64,000 nt of DNA from Psilocybe azurescens. Lineage: Eukaryota; Basidiomycota; Agaricomycetes; Agaricales; Agrocybaceae. Shown here piece by piece: positions 1-10,810 of this stretch. The notes beneath the pieces are model-generated. The model was not told the DNA's origin and did not search any database. It saw only the letters and a program-made list of their open reading frames with translations. A program made the translations under genes and the position numbers. The stretch is taken from assembly GCA_023853785.1 (NCBI GenBank), contig JAJIRX010000651.1, positions 1 through 64,000 of the forward strand, in the 5' to 3' direction. Each line of letters starts with the position of its first letter. Position 1 is the first letter of the stretch.

Positions 1-480
1 TGTAATAATTGATGTATGTATGGTATACAACAATTATGTTTAGAAATAATACAGATATCAGACATATATTGTGTTCAGTGGCTGTGTGTTAAACAAATGC
101 TATTTCTGTTTTTGAATACTGTATGTTTCGGTGTAAGTTCAACATACAGTAATTACATACACAAATTCAGTTTGTTTTACTAACAGAAGTTCTGTTCTTT
201 AACTGTAAGTTTTATTTAGACAAGTTATGTTTTTATAATATACAGCAATTATGTACACCATATCTGTATGTAAAACATACAGTAATTATATACAACTATT
301 CTGTATCTTTGACAAACAGCCAAAGAAAAGAAATTCTGTTTATTTGGTATTTTATTACTTACAGCTTAGAAACAGAAATAGCATTTGTTTAACACATAGC
401 CACTGAACACAATATATGTCTGATATCTGTATTATTTCTAAACATAATTGTTGTATACCATACATACATCAATTATTACA
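1..480. mobile_element. 480-bp element with 111-bp terminal inverted repeats
   Basis: Bases 1-111 are the reverse complement of 370-480 with one mismatch. The outer ends read TGTAATAATTG and CAATTATTACA. The 260-bp middle is AT-rich and carries shorter internal variants of an AACATACAGTAATTA motif. No coding capacity is visible. This is the form of a MITE or foldback element. Its left target duplication lies outside the window, so the superfamily cannot be assigned, and the inverted repeat could in principle extend further left. It appears to sit against or inside the GC-rich element to its right. Confidence 0.8.
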
Positions 481-1579
481 TAAGTCATGTATATAAATTG
501 CTGTATGTCAACATGTAGCAATCGTACCAGCAGTGGTCATATGTGTCATTGTCGTGACCGCCCGGTGTGTCGTACATGTCATCATTGTTGTCTTCTGCGG
601 CTGTCGTGGGTGCCATATGTTGGTGGTGTACTCGGTGTTGTGTGTGTCTGTCATTGTGGCCGCCATGCGTGTTGTATGTGTCATCGTTGTGGCTGCCGTG
701 CATGTCGATGCGTGTCACGGTACATGTCCTGCGTGTCGGTACATGTCCTGCGTGTCATGGTACATGTCCTGCATGTTGTTGTTGTCATCCCTACATGTCG
801 TGTCCGGCTTTCATATGTACTGTTGTTGTACTGTACACGTTGCGTGTGTCATGGTGTACGTGTGTGCGTATGCGTACGCCATTGGTCTATATGAGAAAGA
901 GGGGAGAGGTTAGTGGCGGCGGTGGGTGGGGTTCGCAACTTACCTGGTGTCGCAGCCACGTTCATGTCGCCTTGTTACCTGCTCGCATCCCCTCCCCTTG
1001 TTCCACCTCGTTCCCTCTCGGTCTGGTGTTGTTGTTGTCGTATACAGAGCCGTCGTCATCATTGTCGTACTGTGTACACGTGTCCGGAGTTGTCGTCATT
1101 GTACACGGACCCGTCATCGGTCGGTGGTGTTGCAATGCATGTGCATGTCAGGTCCGGGTTGGCGAGTGCCTGGCTCTGACTGACAATGGCGAGGTGGTGA
1201 GGGCATGCAAAAATGGCGACAGCGGGGGTGGTGGTGGTCGGGAGGAAGAGGTGGGGTGGTTGGAGTAACCAACGGACTGATGTGGCAACCAAAAGTCACG
1301 CATGTGACATTGTTCACTGTTGCCGAGAATTGCCGAGAAATAATATCAAATTTTAAGTCCATTTATGGTTCCGTTTTCGGTTCCATTCCAGGGTATTCCA
1401 TTTTGTAAACAGATTCCATTCAATTCTGCTGCGGAATCCGCCATTCCGCTGGAATTGATATTAAATAAAATAGCAGGGCCTTGTGCCATATTTTTGCTCT
1501 CATTCCACTGTGGAATAATGGATTCCGCAGCAGACTCCGGCGGACTCCGGCCGGAATATGTGGGGACACAAAAGCCCTC
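481..1579 (-). mobile_element. Element E0: right part of a composite element (GC-rich core plus terminal zone)
   Basis: The 500-1260 stretch is GC-rich with diverged short repeats (ACATGTCCTGCGTGTC-type around 720-780). At 1295-1345 it reads GTCACGC...TGCCGAGAATTGCCGAG, the same landmark found next to the core of E1, E4 and E6. Bases 1360-1565 are packed with palindromic words built from GGAATTCCGC-like pieces, and 1425-1540 forms a larger inverted repeat. The end at about 1579 reads, on the minus strand, GAGGGCTTTTGTGTCCCCAC, a diverged form of the shared terminus GAGGTCTTTACACTCCCC. The other end is outside the window or destroyed by the 480-bp element. Long open frames across 487-1268 are products of the repeat composition, not genes. 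Confidence 0.6.
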
Positions 1580-1589
1580 GAATCAAGGG

Positions 1590-2035
1590 CCAAAATTTTT
1601 AAAAAGCAAAGACCTAATACAGGCTATTAAAAAAATCCAGACATTATACCTCAAAAAGCATATCCTTCCTCTATTTTTTCTACTCAGCTTTGAAAACTTT
1701 GAACTGGCCTTGGAGCAATGGTTGATTTATGGCTTGGAAAGTTTGAAATATAATGTAAGAGGAGAAATTTTCTAATTGATATACTAATATTTTAAAATTT
1801 TACTAGGTTGGTTTTTAAGGAACAGAACAACAGAAAACAGATTTATGACAACATTTAGCCATATCTTGAAAATATAGTTCCAACTTTCTTTAATAAGCTT
1901 AATTCCAGTCTATGGATTATTCTAGAAAGATCAATTGCTTTTGCAAGCTCAAAGATGAAACAGTTAAGCATATTTTGCAGAACAAAATGGTATTTAACTT
2001 CATAATCTTTTATTCATGTTATTGACTTGTAAATC
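1590..2035. other. AT-rich intergenic stretch, nothing recognised
   Basis: No convincing exon, RNA gene or terminal repeat is visible between the end of element E0 and the first exon-like segment of the dioxygenase relic. Confidence 0.5.
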
Positions 2036-2039
2036 AGAC

Positions 2040-3240
2040 CCTTAATGCAGAATGTAGTCAATGTTCTCATCTTGATCCTGAATATCACTGCATGAAAAAA
2101 ATTGCTGTCACTCCTCAAAAACTGGAGAAGAAATATATTGGCTGTGGTGTGTCACTTGCAGATCCAGAAGATCAGATAGAACCTATTCCAGTATTCATTT
2201 CCATTTACTGGAAATAATAAATAATAAACAATTTTATAGATACCACATTCTAAACCTGGAGCTAAAACCATCCAACCCATCCTTCATCCATCCCAATTGA
2301 ATCTTAAAAGTATGAATGGAATGACAATATTCTTCACAACTGTGGCATGCAGCTCTTTTTAATAGTTGAAGAAGGGTCAGAAACAGTTGTGAGCCTCATT
2401 GTATTGTAATAAATTTTGATACTAAAGCTTTTTGCAGCTTGATTTTGGATTTATAGTGCTTTCTCAAATGATATTTTTAAGCGACTTGTCTCACACCATT
2501 CCAGACTTCAAAAGTCAAAGCACTCTCTTGTGGATCTCAGTTTAACTCTTATTCACAAGGGAAAATGATTCCCAAGGGTGCATATGCACCTATGGGAGGT
2601 GCTCCTGGAGATACTTATACATTTTATACTGGAATGGAGGCAGTCACTTCTGAAGAGATTGAAGTATTGTTTGATGATGCAGAGGTATAGCATATGTAAT
2701 TCAATAATTCTATACTTTTATTTAATAATTTCTGCAGGATTCAATGATTCTCTCAGAGACTGGCTGGCTGATTCTGCATAAAGTCTACAAGGACCTCCAA
2801 GAAAATACTTCTCATGCAGATCATCTTGGAATATCTGGAGCAAATACCTACTACTGCAACAATTACACTAGCCCTCTCCATTGTGATGATGATGCAGAGG
2901 CAGGACTTTGTGCACAATTTGAACTTCAAGCAAAATATGGATTATATGAATATAGTTTTATATATGCAGATTACTTTGCTTCTTGTTCTAATTCACTTTG
3001 GTGTGCACACTTGGCTTTAATAGTATTTCTAACTAACAGATTATTTAGATCATTCAGTGGCACTGACACTCATGGCACCATGCTTCCATCAACAATTCCA
3101 TTGACAGAAAAAGACAGAACTATTACTTGTCAAGGTTGACAACCTCTGATGGTGATGATGGTCCACCTAGAGTATCTAATGGCATTCACAAACCTACAAC
3201 AAAAAGAATAAAGCAGCAGCAAACAAATTCTACAGAGTGA
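2040..3240 (+). pseudogene. TET/JBP-like 2OG-Fe(II) dioxygenase gene relic (fungal 2OG-FeII_Oxy_6 type)
   Basis: Two exons join cleanly across a 53-nt intron at 2685-2737 (GTATAG...TTCTGCAG): about 2576-2684 and 2738-3139. The joined product contains SPLHCDDD, read as the HxD iron-binding motif, and farther on FSGTDTHGTMLPS, a plausible distal-His segment. This spacing and wording resemble the TET/JBP-type dioxygenases expanded in agaricomycetes, which oxidise 5-methylcytosine in characterised relatives and are often found near DNA transposons. That assignment is from memory of the family. An exon-like piece rich in Cys/His lies at about 2047-2215. After TEKDRTITCQG the frame stops and an open C-terminal piece continues in another frame to a stop near 3240, so the gene looks broken. 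No complete N-terminus was found. Confidence 0.45.
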
Positions 3241-3244
3241 GAAA

Positions 3245-4015
3245 ACTTGTAGAGAAATTTACCACTACTACCACTAGTCTATTTTGAAAGGAGCCATCTT
3301 TTTGTGAATTAAAACTTTTGATTTATGACTCTGGAAAAACAACTCTGTTTGATCTGATATCTTACATACTTATAGAAACAGATCATATGCATGATATTCC
3401 AATATTTAAAATTTTATATTGAATGCTAGAGACCAAACTCTGAAATAAATGAGTTAAAAGAGTGAAATCGGGATCTGACATCACTCTTTTTCTTTTACCC
3501 TCTCATTCAGCTAACATCTAGTAAGTATACAGTTGCTTGGAGAGTAAAAATTATTGAGAGAGGCTTTCTAGGACTACAAAATCACATGGGACAGTGATCA
3601 AATGATGCACCATACGGAATTTGAATTATTTATGATCTAATGTGTCACACAGCCTGAAAGAGACTCACTGAAAAGCCAATTATCTTGTGCTTGTCACGGT
3701 GTCAAGTGAGGGCCTAAAATTCTCATGTGAGGTACAGTGTCAAGTGGGCCATCCCTGATACACCAAACACTGGCCCTGTGGGGAAATTTTTCGATTTTGG
3801 CAGCCGGTTTGCAGCAAATTTGGCACTGGCTACTGCCATTCTAATGACCATTCCATGGGATATTTTCATCCCTATTTTAATACTTTTACCATGGTTGGTT
3901 TACTAATCTAGATTCAATTGTAGGGAAAATTGGGGGAAGAAATAGAGCCAGAGGTCCACTGCAATTTATCCAGTTTCCTGGCATCATGGACTCTGCAATT
4001 AAGCACTGAAGTACA
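3245..4015. other. Intergenic stretch, no gene recognised
   Basis: AT-rich sequence with short imperfect direct repeats of a GTCAAGTG(A/G)G word near 3700-3750. A 64-codon open frame at 3930-4124 runs into the tandem repeat and has no recognisable features. Confidence 0.4.
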
Positions 4016-4017
4016 GA

Positions 4018-4436
4018 ATGGCCTCCGCTTTTGCAGAATTTTAAATTACATTCAGTACATATTTTATATGCAGCTCCATTCTTTCAAGAATAAATGTTCA
4101 TTCAAAAATGCAGTAAATAGGTAGTAAAATAGGTAAGAAAATTATGTGGTTTCCAAGCTATACGGCCTCCGCTTTTGCAGAATTTTAATTACATTCAATA
4201 CATATTTTGCATGCAGCTCCATTCTTTCAAGAATGAATGTTCATTAAAAATGCGGTAAATAGGTAGTAAAATAGGTATGTAATTTGTATGTTTAACTAGC
4301 TGTACAGCCTCCACCACCAGCCATTAAAGAACAGTACGGCCTCCGCTTTGGCAGAATTTTTAAATACATTCAATACATATTTCATATGCAGCTCCATTCT
4401 ATCAAGAATGAATGTTCATTCAAATGTGGTAAATAG
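4018..4436 (+). repeat. Three-copy tandem repeat of about 110-120 bp, third copy cut by E1
   Basis: Three copies begin with GGCCTCCGCTTT(T/G)GCAG at about 4020, 4164 and 4336. Each continues through ATGCAGCTCCATTCT and ends GTAAATAGG. Copies one and two go on with TAGTAAAATAGG, while the third stops at 4436 where element E1 begins, so E1 inserted into an existing array. The copies differ by a few percent. Confidence 0.85.
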
Positions 4437-4779
4437 GAGGTCTTTACACGGCCCCCATTTTTTGGTCGGACTCCGGTCGGACTCCGTTGGACTTTCTATA
4501 TTCAGAATGACAATTTTTCTGGTCTAGGACTGCTGAAATTTTCCGATGAGATTCCAGTGAGATTCCAGTGAGATTCCAGTGAGATTCGGTGAATGTCCGA
4601 CTGGACTACAAGTCCAACGGACTGTCCACTGGAAATGACCGGACAGGACCAACAGAAGTCCAATGGAAGTCCATCGGAATCCCACCGGACATGACCATTG
4701 GAATTCCAGTGGACAAGTCCAATGGAATTCCAATGGAAGTCCAACGGATGTCCTTTTATTATAATTTATACTAGTATAG

Positions 4780-4866
4780 AAAAAAAAAAGATACCAACGA
4801 GAATTGAACTCAGGCATCAGAGAATGCCGAACGCAAGCGGGATAAACTAACTGAGCCACAAAGGCT
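4780..4866 (-). ncRNA. tRNA-like Pol III unit in E1
   Basis: On the minus strand this reads an A-box-like TGGCTCAGTTAG, about 37 nt, a B-box-like GAGTTCAATTC and then a run of ten T (4780-4789), the usual Pol III terminator. The whole is tRNA-sized. It is not scored as a functional tRNA because the acceptor stem is not convincing. The same unit occurs in E4 and E6. Confidence 0.5.
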
Positions 4867-5029
4867 TATGGAAAATAATAAAATTAGTTAAATACATAGT
4901 GATGCGGCCGAAATTCTTGGCACTGCTCGGCACGGGACAAACAACAACGTGCGCGTGACATGTTGATGCCATGTCGGCCCATTGTTGATTCCGACCCCAA
5001 CCCTTTTTCCTTTCACCACCACCACCGCC

Positions 5030-5935
5030 TCATCGGTCGGAGCTAGGTGAGAGCCAACCCGACGCTGACAGAGGACAAGAACGACCGCGACAGCCACACC
5101 GACGAGGACAACCGCGATGGCGACAATGAGGACACCGACGAGGACCATGATGAGGACCAGGAGGGCAAGGGCAAGGGCAAGGGCAAGGACTGCGAGGGAC
5201 CGCAAGGATGACAGCTAGGACCCACCGGCATGGACCAGGATGTGGGCAAGGACGGCAGCAAGAGTGAGGACGAGGATGGCGGCAAGGGTGAGGACGAGGA
5301 TGGCGGCAAGGGTGAGGACAAGGACAAGGACAAGGATGGCAAGGGCAAGGGCAAGGGCAAGGACGGCAAGGGCAAGGACAAGGGCAGCAAGGGCAAGGAC
5401 AAGGACGGCAAGGGCAAGAACGAGGGTGGCAAGGGCAAGGATGGCGAGGGCACCGACGGATACCACCATGGCAATGGCAAAGGCCAGGATGACAGGGCCG
5501 ACAACAACACGCTGACGACAACACCAGCACGTACCGTGACAGGTACGGACTGCGACAACCCGCGACGAAGGCACCGACAGGTACCAGGACAGGCATGGCG
5601 GATGACAACACCGACACGTACCACAACGGGTATGGACCGCGATGACACATACCACAACGGGTACGGATCGCAATGACACATACCACCATGGCAACAGCGA
5701 GGACGACAGGGATGACCACAACACACAACGACAGCAGCAATGCGTACCACGACACATATCGGACGACAGCGACATGTACCACGACACGTACGGACAGCAC
5801 CAACAATGACACCGACAATGACAATGACAACAATGCTGACGACAACACCGGCGTGTACCACGGCAGGTGGCCGACGATAACACCCGACGGCGACATCGAC
5901 ACATACAACGACGGGTACAGCCGACCATGACATCG
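5030..5935 (+). repeat. GC-rich minisatellite core of E1
   Basis: From 5060 to 5450 the sequence is a run of GGCAAGGAC/GGCAAGGGC-like 6-12-bp words. It then changes to a mixture of GACACGTACCACAAC-like words up to 5930. The repeat words are multiples of three, so several frames on both strands stay open for 90-310 codons. The plus-strand frame gives an almost pure Asp/Glu/Lys/Gly product with one stop at about 5208. I treat these as composition effects rather than genes, although the codon-phase preservation is noted as a finding. Confidence 0.7.
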
Positions 5936-6282
5936 GTAACATGGATGACAGCACCACCAATGTACCCTCTGCCCCTTGTTCCATTCTTTCTTTCTGTTTT
6001 TCTTTTTTGTTTCTTTTTACTATGTTTTTATTTTGTTTTTACCTGTATATAATCATGTTGTATATAGTTTTTAATATATTGTCACATAAATTTAAGCTAA
6101 GATTAAAGTATTCCAGTTGGAATCCAGTTGGATTCCATTCCATGTGAATTTAAAGTTGGACTTAGTGAAATTCACAAAGTCAGATAATAATGTAGTATAT
6201 AGTTTTCAATATATTATATTACATTGCTACATGAATTAAAGATAAGATTGAAGTATTATCCTAGTGACCTAGCTTCCTTAAT

Positions 6283-6435
6283 ATGGCTCCCAAAGCTTCC
6301 AAGAACACTGCTACTGTCCCTAACTCCCCTCCCAAGTCTGCAATTAAACCAGTGACAGTCCACTGGACATCCACTGGACATCCACTGGACTCCACTGGAC
6401 AGAGCACTCTTGGATCTGGTCTAATTAAGTGCTGA
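6283..6435 (+). CDS. Conserved 50-codon open frame in E1
   Basis: The frame starts MAPKASKNTATVPNSPPK and ends ...SGLIKC. The same 50-codon frame, with the same start and stop, is present in E4 at 44221-44373 with few changes. The first half looks like a basic, Pro/Ser-rich N-terminus. The second half is the subterminal palindrome zone read through. It could be the remnant of the first exon of a transposase or of a captured host gene. No function is claimed. Confidence 0.3.
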   Translation: MAPKASKNTATVPNSPPKSAIKPVTVHWTSTGHPLDSTGQSTLGSGLIKC

Positions 6436-6692
6436 AAGTCCAGTGGAAGTCCAGTGGAAGTCCAACAGAAGTCCAACAGACTGGACAGTCCAGCTAGTCC
6501 ACCTGTTTTCTGTCTTGAAGTGACTTGACCGGACTTTGACCGAATTTGGGCAGACTCTGACTGGACTGGTACCGAATTTTGTCAAGTCCAATGGAATCTG
6601 TTGGACATCCAATGGACTGTCCATTGGAATTGGCTGGGTCTGGTGAAAGTCCATTGGAGTCCAATGGAATATGGGGGCACTGTAAAGTACAC

Positions 6693-7825
6693 CATTTTCT
6701 TGGTTTTAGATCTCAATTTCATCCAGATTTGACTGTGCCCCATGGGAAATAAACAGAATATGGGATTTTGTCATGCTTTATCACATAATATGTACCAGAG
6801 CATATGAGGTCTACCTTATAAAGTACCAGCCCCAATGGCACACTAAATAATTGGCAGTGTGACATATATTGAAGAGACTGTAGTCAGTACTATAGTATGC
6901 TATTTGAAGAGTTCAAAGAGATGTACCAAGAGCCTAGTAGGTTGTCATATGCTTACCTTGCCAACTGAAAAAATGCACAATTAAGTTTATGGCATCTAGA
7001 GATGTTAGTAAGGTAGTATGGGACAATTGAAACAGCTTGCATAGATTTTGGTGGTGTGTGCCATCACTGAGGATCCAAAAATGGTGAAAACCTAGTTTAC
7101 TCCCAAGGGTATAAGGCATTGAAAGCATTAGTAGGATCAGGGGAATGCTGAAACTAATATCTGGGGGCTCTTGGGTTCTTGGGTATTGGGGTGGGTTCTA
7201 GATGTGTGGGCACTTCACTCAGCCTCGTCACCCATCTTTGGCAGACTCCTCAGCTTTGCTTTGTTTCTCAGAATACAGCCAGACTGTGTAGGATTACATA
7301 GTTCACTATTAGCTTCTATAGTGAGTATAATCAAGATCAAGCCTTTTAGAATAGGTGTCTATGCTAATTTTGGTAGAATTTCTATTACTTGGGTACTGTA
7401 CAGTGCCTACATTATATAATTTGTGTGTTTAAATTTAATATAGATATGTGAGAGTTGGGGATAGCTGGACTCCTACCCTCATCCTTACCCATGATTCATG
7501 TGGGTGTGGGAAACATATGTAATAGCCTACTGTCTTTTTCTTTACCACTATTTTTAATATACACTGTGCTGTTTATGGTCATTATTCAAGTCTTCAAGAT
7601 TATCAGTAGACTGATCATTTCCAGAATACATGTGAAGCTTGTCAATAACATTCTGACTCTGTTAATTGAGTAGGTTATGAATGTACTCAAAATTAATTAT
7701 TATATTTACACTTGTAGCTTACTCTGATGCCTGAGTGATGGCAAGATTGGAAATTACAGTGTTACATTTGTATATATTGGACTGATGTTTGAATACATAG
7801 AATGGCAGTTGATCTACTAATCATA
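6693..7825. other. AT-rich intergenic stretch, nothing recognised
   Basis: Several open frames of 60-80 codons occur (for example 7171-7419 and 7455-7673), but none shows family motifs, codon bias or intron context that would support a gene. Confidence 0.4.
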
Positions 7826-8100
7826 ATATTAAGTGCTGAGGCTAAGATGGGCTAAAGCAGTGTATATAATATCAATAACATGAAAAAATAGATAAATAAA
7901 CTGGCTTACAAAAAGGTTTTGAAAAATGATGTTTTGAAATTTTGCAATATCATCATCAGATGGGCAGTATTGTTCTATGATCCAGTCACCCTTTTGCATA
8001 GATGACAGATAAGCTGTTAACAGTTGATCAACTTGACTACATCTATCTTTCAGATAAATGTTCCAAGCTATCAAAAAGTTGTTAGCATAATCATTACTGG
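7826..8100 (-). CDS. Exon-like segment, unknown product
   Basis: On the minus strand an open segment begins after a possible acceptor (TTCAACCAG at about 8098) and ends at a GTAAGCCAG donor near 7905. It encodes a mixed, globular-looking sequence including LIAWNIYLKDRCSQVDQLL and DWIIEQYCPSDDD. It lies downstream of the GTPase relic and of the intron-like array, on the same strand, so it could be a 3' exon of the same transcription unit. I do not recognise the protein. Confidence 0.3.
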
Positions 8101-8393
8101 TTGAAGTTATCCAAAAGAATGTTCAAGTGAGATGAGAATGGCTGACATGAACAATGAGATATACAAACTGGAAAAACAAAGTAAATATATCCCAACCTGC
8201 AAAAGATTTATGGATGGCTGCTAAAACACCAATATTTCATGAATGATGGAGTTTTATAAATGCTATTCAAGAGGCAAAACAAAATCTTACAGTGAATTGA
8301 GTACTGATGTTTGTTTTGCAATTGTGTGTCTATAAAATACAAGTAATATAAAATAAAGGAACAACAATCAGCATGTATTTAGCAATAAAGCAA

Positions 8394-10520
8394 ACACAAC
8401 TTACAGCCTGCATTAGAATTAATATAGATAATATCAGCAAATGCAACCAATTACAAATAGTGCACACAACTTACAATCTGAATTATAATTAATGCAGATA
8501 ATATCAGCAATTGCAATTAATTACAATTAGTGCACACAACTTACAGTCTGATTTAGAAATAATGCAGATAGTATCAGCAATTGCAATTAATTACAAACAG
8601 TGCACACAACTTACAGCCTGATTTAGAATTGATGCAGATAATATCAGCAATTGCAATCAATGACAAACAGCGCACACAACTTACAGCCTGATTTAGAATT
8701 GATGCAGATAATATCAGCAATTGCAATCAATCACAAACAGTGCACACAACTTACAATCTGATTTAGAATTGATGCAGATAATATCAGCAATTGCAATCAA
8801 TGACAAACAGTGCACACAACTTACAGCCTGATTTAGAAATAATGCAGATAATATCAGCAATTGCAATCAATCACAAACAGTGCACACAACTTACATCCTG
8901 AATTAAAAATAATGCAGATAATATCAGCAATGGCAATCAATCACAAACAGTGCACACAACTTACAGCCTGATTTAAAAATAATGCAGATAATATCAGCAA
9001 TGGCAATCAATCACAAACAGTGCACACAACTTACAGCCTGATTTAAAAATAATGCAGATATCAGCAATTGCAATCAATCACAAACAGTGCACACAATTTA
9101 CACGCTGAATTAGAATTGATGCAGATAATATCAGCAATTGCAATCAATCACAAACAGTGCACACAACTTACAGCCTGATTTAGAAATGATGCAAATATCA
9201 GCAATTGCAATCAATCACAAATAGTGCATACAACTTACAGGCTGATTTAGAAATGATGCAGATATCAGCAATTGCAATCAATCACAAACAGTGCACACAA
9301 CTTACAGGCTGATTTAGTAATGATGCAAATAATATCAGCAATTGCAATCAATCACAAACAGTGCACATAACTTACAGGCTGATTTAGAAATGATGCAGGT
9401 AATATCAGCAATTGCAATCAATCATAGACAGTGCACACAACTTACATCCTGAATTAAAAATAATGCAGATAATATCAGCAATTGCAATCAATCACAAACA
9501 GTGCACACAACTTACACGCTGAATTAGAATTGATGCAGATAATATCAGCAATTGCAATCAATGACAAACAGTGCACACAACTTACAGCCTGATTTAGAAT
9601 TGATGCAGATAATATCAGCAATTGCAATCAATCACAAACAGCGACACAACTTACAATCTGATTTAGAAATGATGCAGATAATATCAACAATTGCAATCAA
9701 TCACAAACAGTGCACACAACTTACAATCTGATTTAGAAATGATGCAGATAATATCAACAATTGCAATCAATCACAAACAGCTTAGCACACAACTTACAAT
9801 CTGAATTAGAAATGATGCAGATAATGTCAGCAATTTCAATCAATCACAAACAGTGTACACAACTTACATCCTGAATTAGAAATGATGCAGATAATATCAG
9901 CAATTTCAATCAATCACAAACAGTGCACACAACTTACATCCTAAATTAGAAATGATGCAGATAATGTCAGCAATTGCAATCAATCACAAACAGTGCACAC
10001 AACTTACATCCTGAATTAGAAATGATGCAGATAATGTCAGCAATTGCAATCAATCACAAACAGTGCACACAACTTACATCCTGAATTAGAAATGATGCAG
10101 ATAATATAAGTAATTGCAATCAATCACAAACAGTGTACACAACTTACATGCTGATTTAGAAATGATGCAGATAATATCAGCAATTGCAATCAATCACACA
10201 TAGTGCACACAACTTACAACCTGATTTAGAAATGATGCAGATAATATCAGCAATTGCAATCAATTACAAACAGTGTACACAACTTACAGCCTGATTTAGA
10301 CATGATGCAAATAATATCAGCAATTGCAATCAATCACAAACAGTGCACACAACTTACAGCCTGATTTAGAAATAATGCAGATAATATCAGCAATTGCAAT
10401 CAATCACAAATAGTGCACACAACTCACAATCTGAATTAAAAATAATGCAGATAATATCAGCAATTGCAATCAATCACAAATAGTGCACATAACTTACATA
10501 CTACATAAAATTGATGCAGA
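8394..10520 (-). repeat. Minisatellite of about 31 units of about 70 bp, each resembling a small intron on the minus strand
   Basis: Units recur every 70 bp (67 bp where AAT is missing) from about 8397 to 10488. The plus-strand consensus contains ACACAACTTACANNCTGATTTAG. On the minus strand each unit reads CTAAATCAG, then three variable bases, then GTAAGTTGTGTGCAC, with a branch-like GCTGATA between. Every unit therefore carries a donor, branch and acceptor spaced as in a short fungal intron of about 67 nt, with 3 nt between consecutive introns. Units at the edges are more diverged than those in the centre. There are no non-repeated spacers. Confidence 0.9.
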
Positions 10521-10810
10521 CAATATCAGCAGTTGCATTTGAGCATGCAACTATATCTCCACTAGTTGAATTCTTACATCATAATCCTTATTACACTCTG
10601 TTAGCACATTATTCATAGTTTCAAATTTTGTGCTCACATGCTATCTATATATCATTACACACATTCATGACAAGTAAATGATCAATGCTTACATTCTGAT
10701 TTTATGTCAGTTTCTGTGCTTTATAGTGCAGTAGCATATTCACATACATAATAACTGTGTGGAAACCAAAGAATAGACCGAAATATCAAATCATCCTTTA
10801 TATAAATTAA

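Larger units (their letters stand above)
4437..6692 (+). mobile_element. Element E1: 2.26-kb composite hAT-like non-autonomous element
   Basis: The left terminus reads GAGGTCTTTACACGGCCCCCA and the right terminus, reverse-complemented, GTGTACTTTACAGTGCCCCC. Next to both ends lie dense palindromic words of the type GTCCAATGGA (4500-4760 and 6360-6665). Internal order is a tRNA-like unit, the landmark AATTCTTGGCACTGC, a GC-rich minisatellite core, a pyrimidine-rich zone (5960-6045), an AT-rich zone and a 50-codon frame. It shares this order and long stretches of near identity with E4 and, inverted, with E6. No transposase is present. The flanking 8-mers (GTAAATAG and CATTTTCT) do not match, so one flank was probably rearranged. 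Superfamily assignment rests on the related elements with clear 8-bp duplications. Confidence 0.75.

Noticed and set aside
567..1268. 233-codon Cys/Val-rich plus-strand frame
   Set aside because: GC-rich repeat of E0; no family features and overlapping frames are also open.
4796..4866. Functional tRNA gene
   Set aside because: A and B boxes and a terminator are present, but I could not fold a convincing acceptor stem and the unit is always embedded in the element family; kept as tRNA-like.
5030..5984. Overlapping minus-strand frames of 237-313 codons
   Set aside because: Same effect in the E1 core; three frames open together over a low-complexity GC-rich repeat.
8394..10520. CRISPR array
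   Set aside because: Units are contiguous without unique spacers, are ~70 bp long and diverged, and the genome is eukaryotic.
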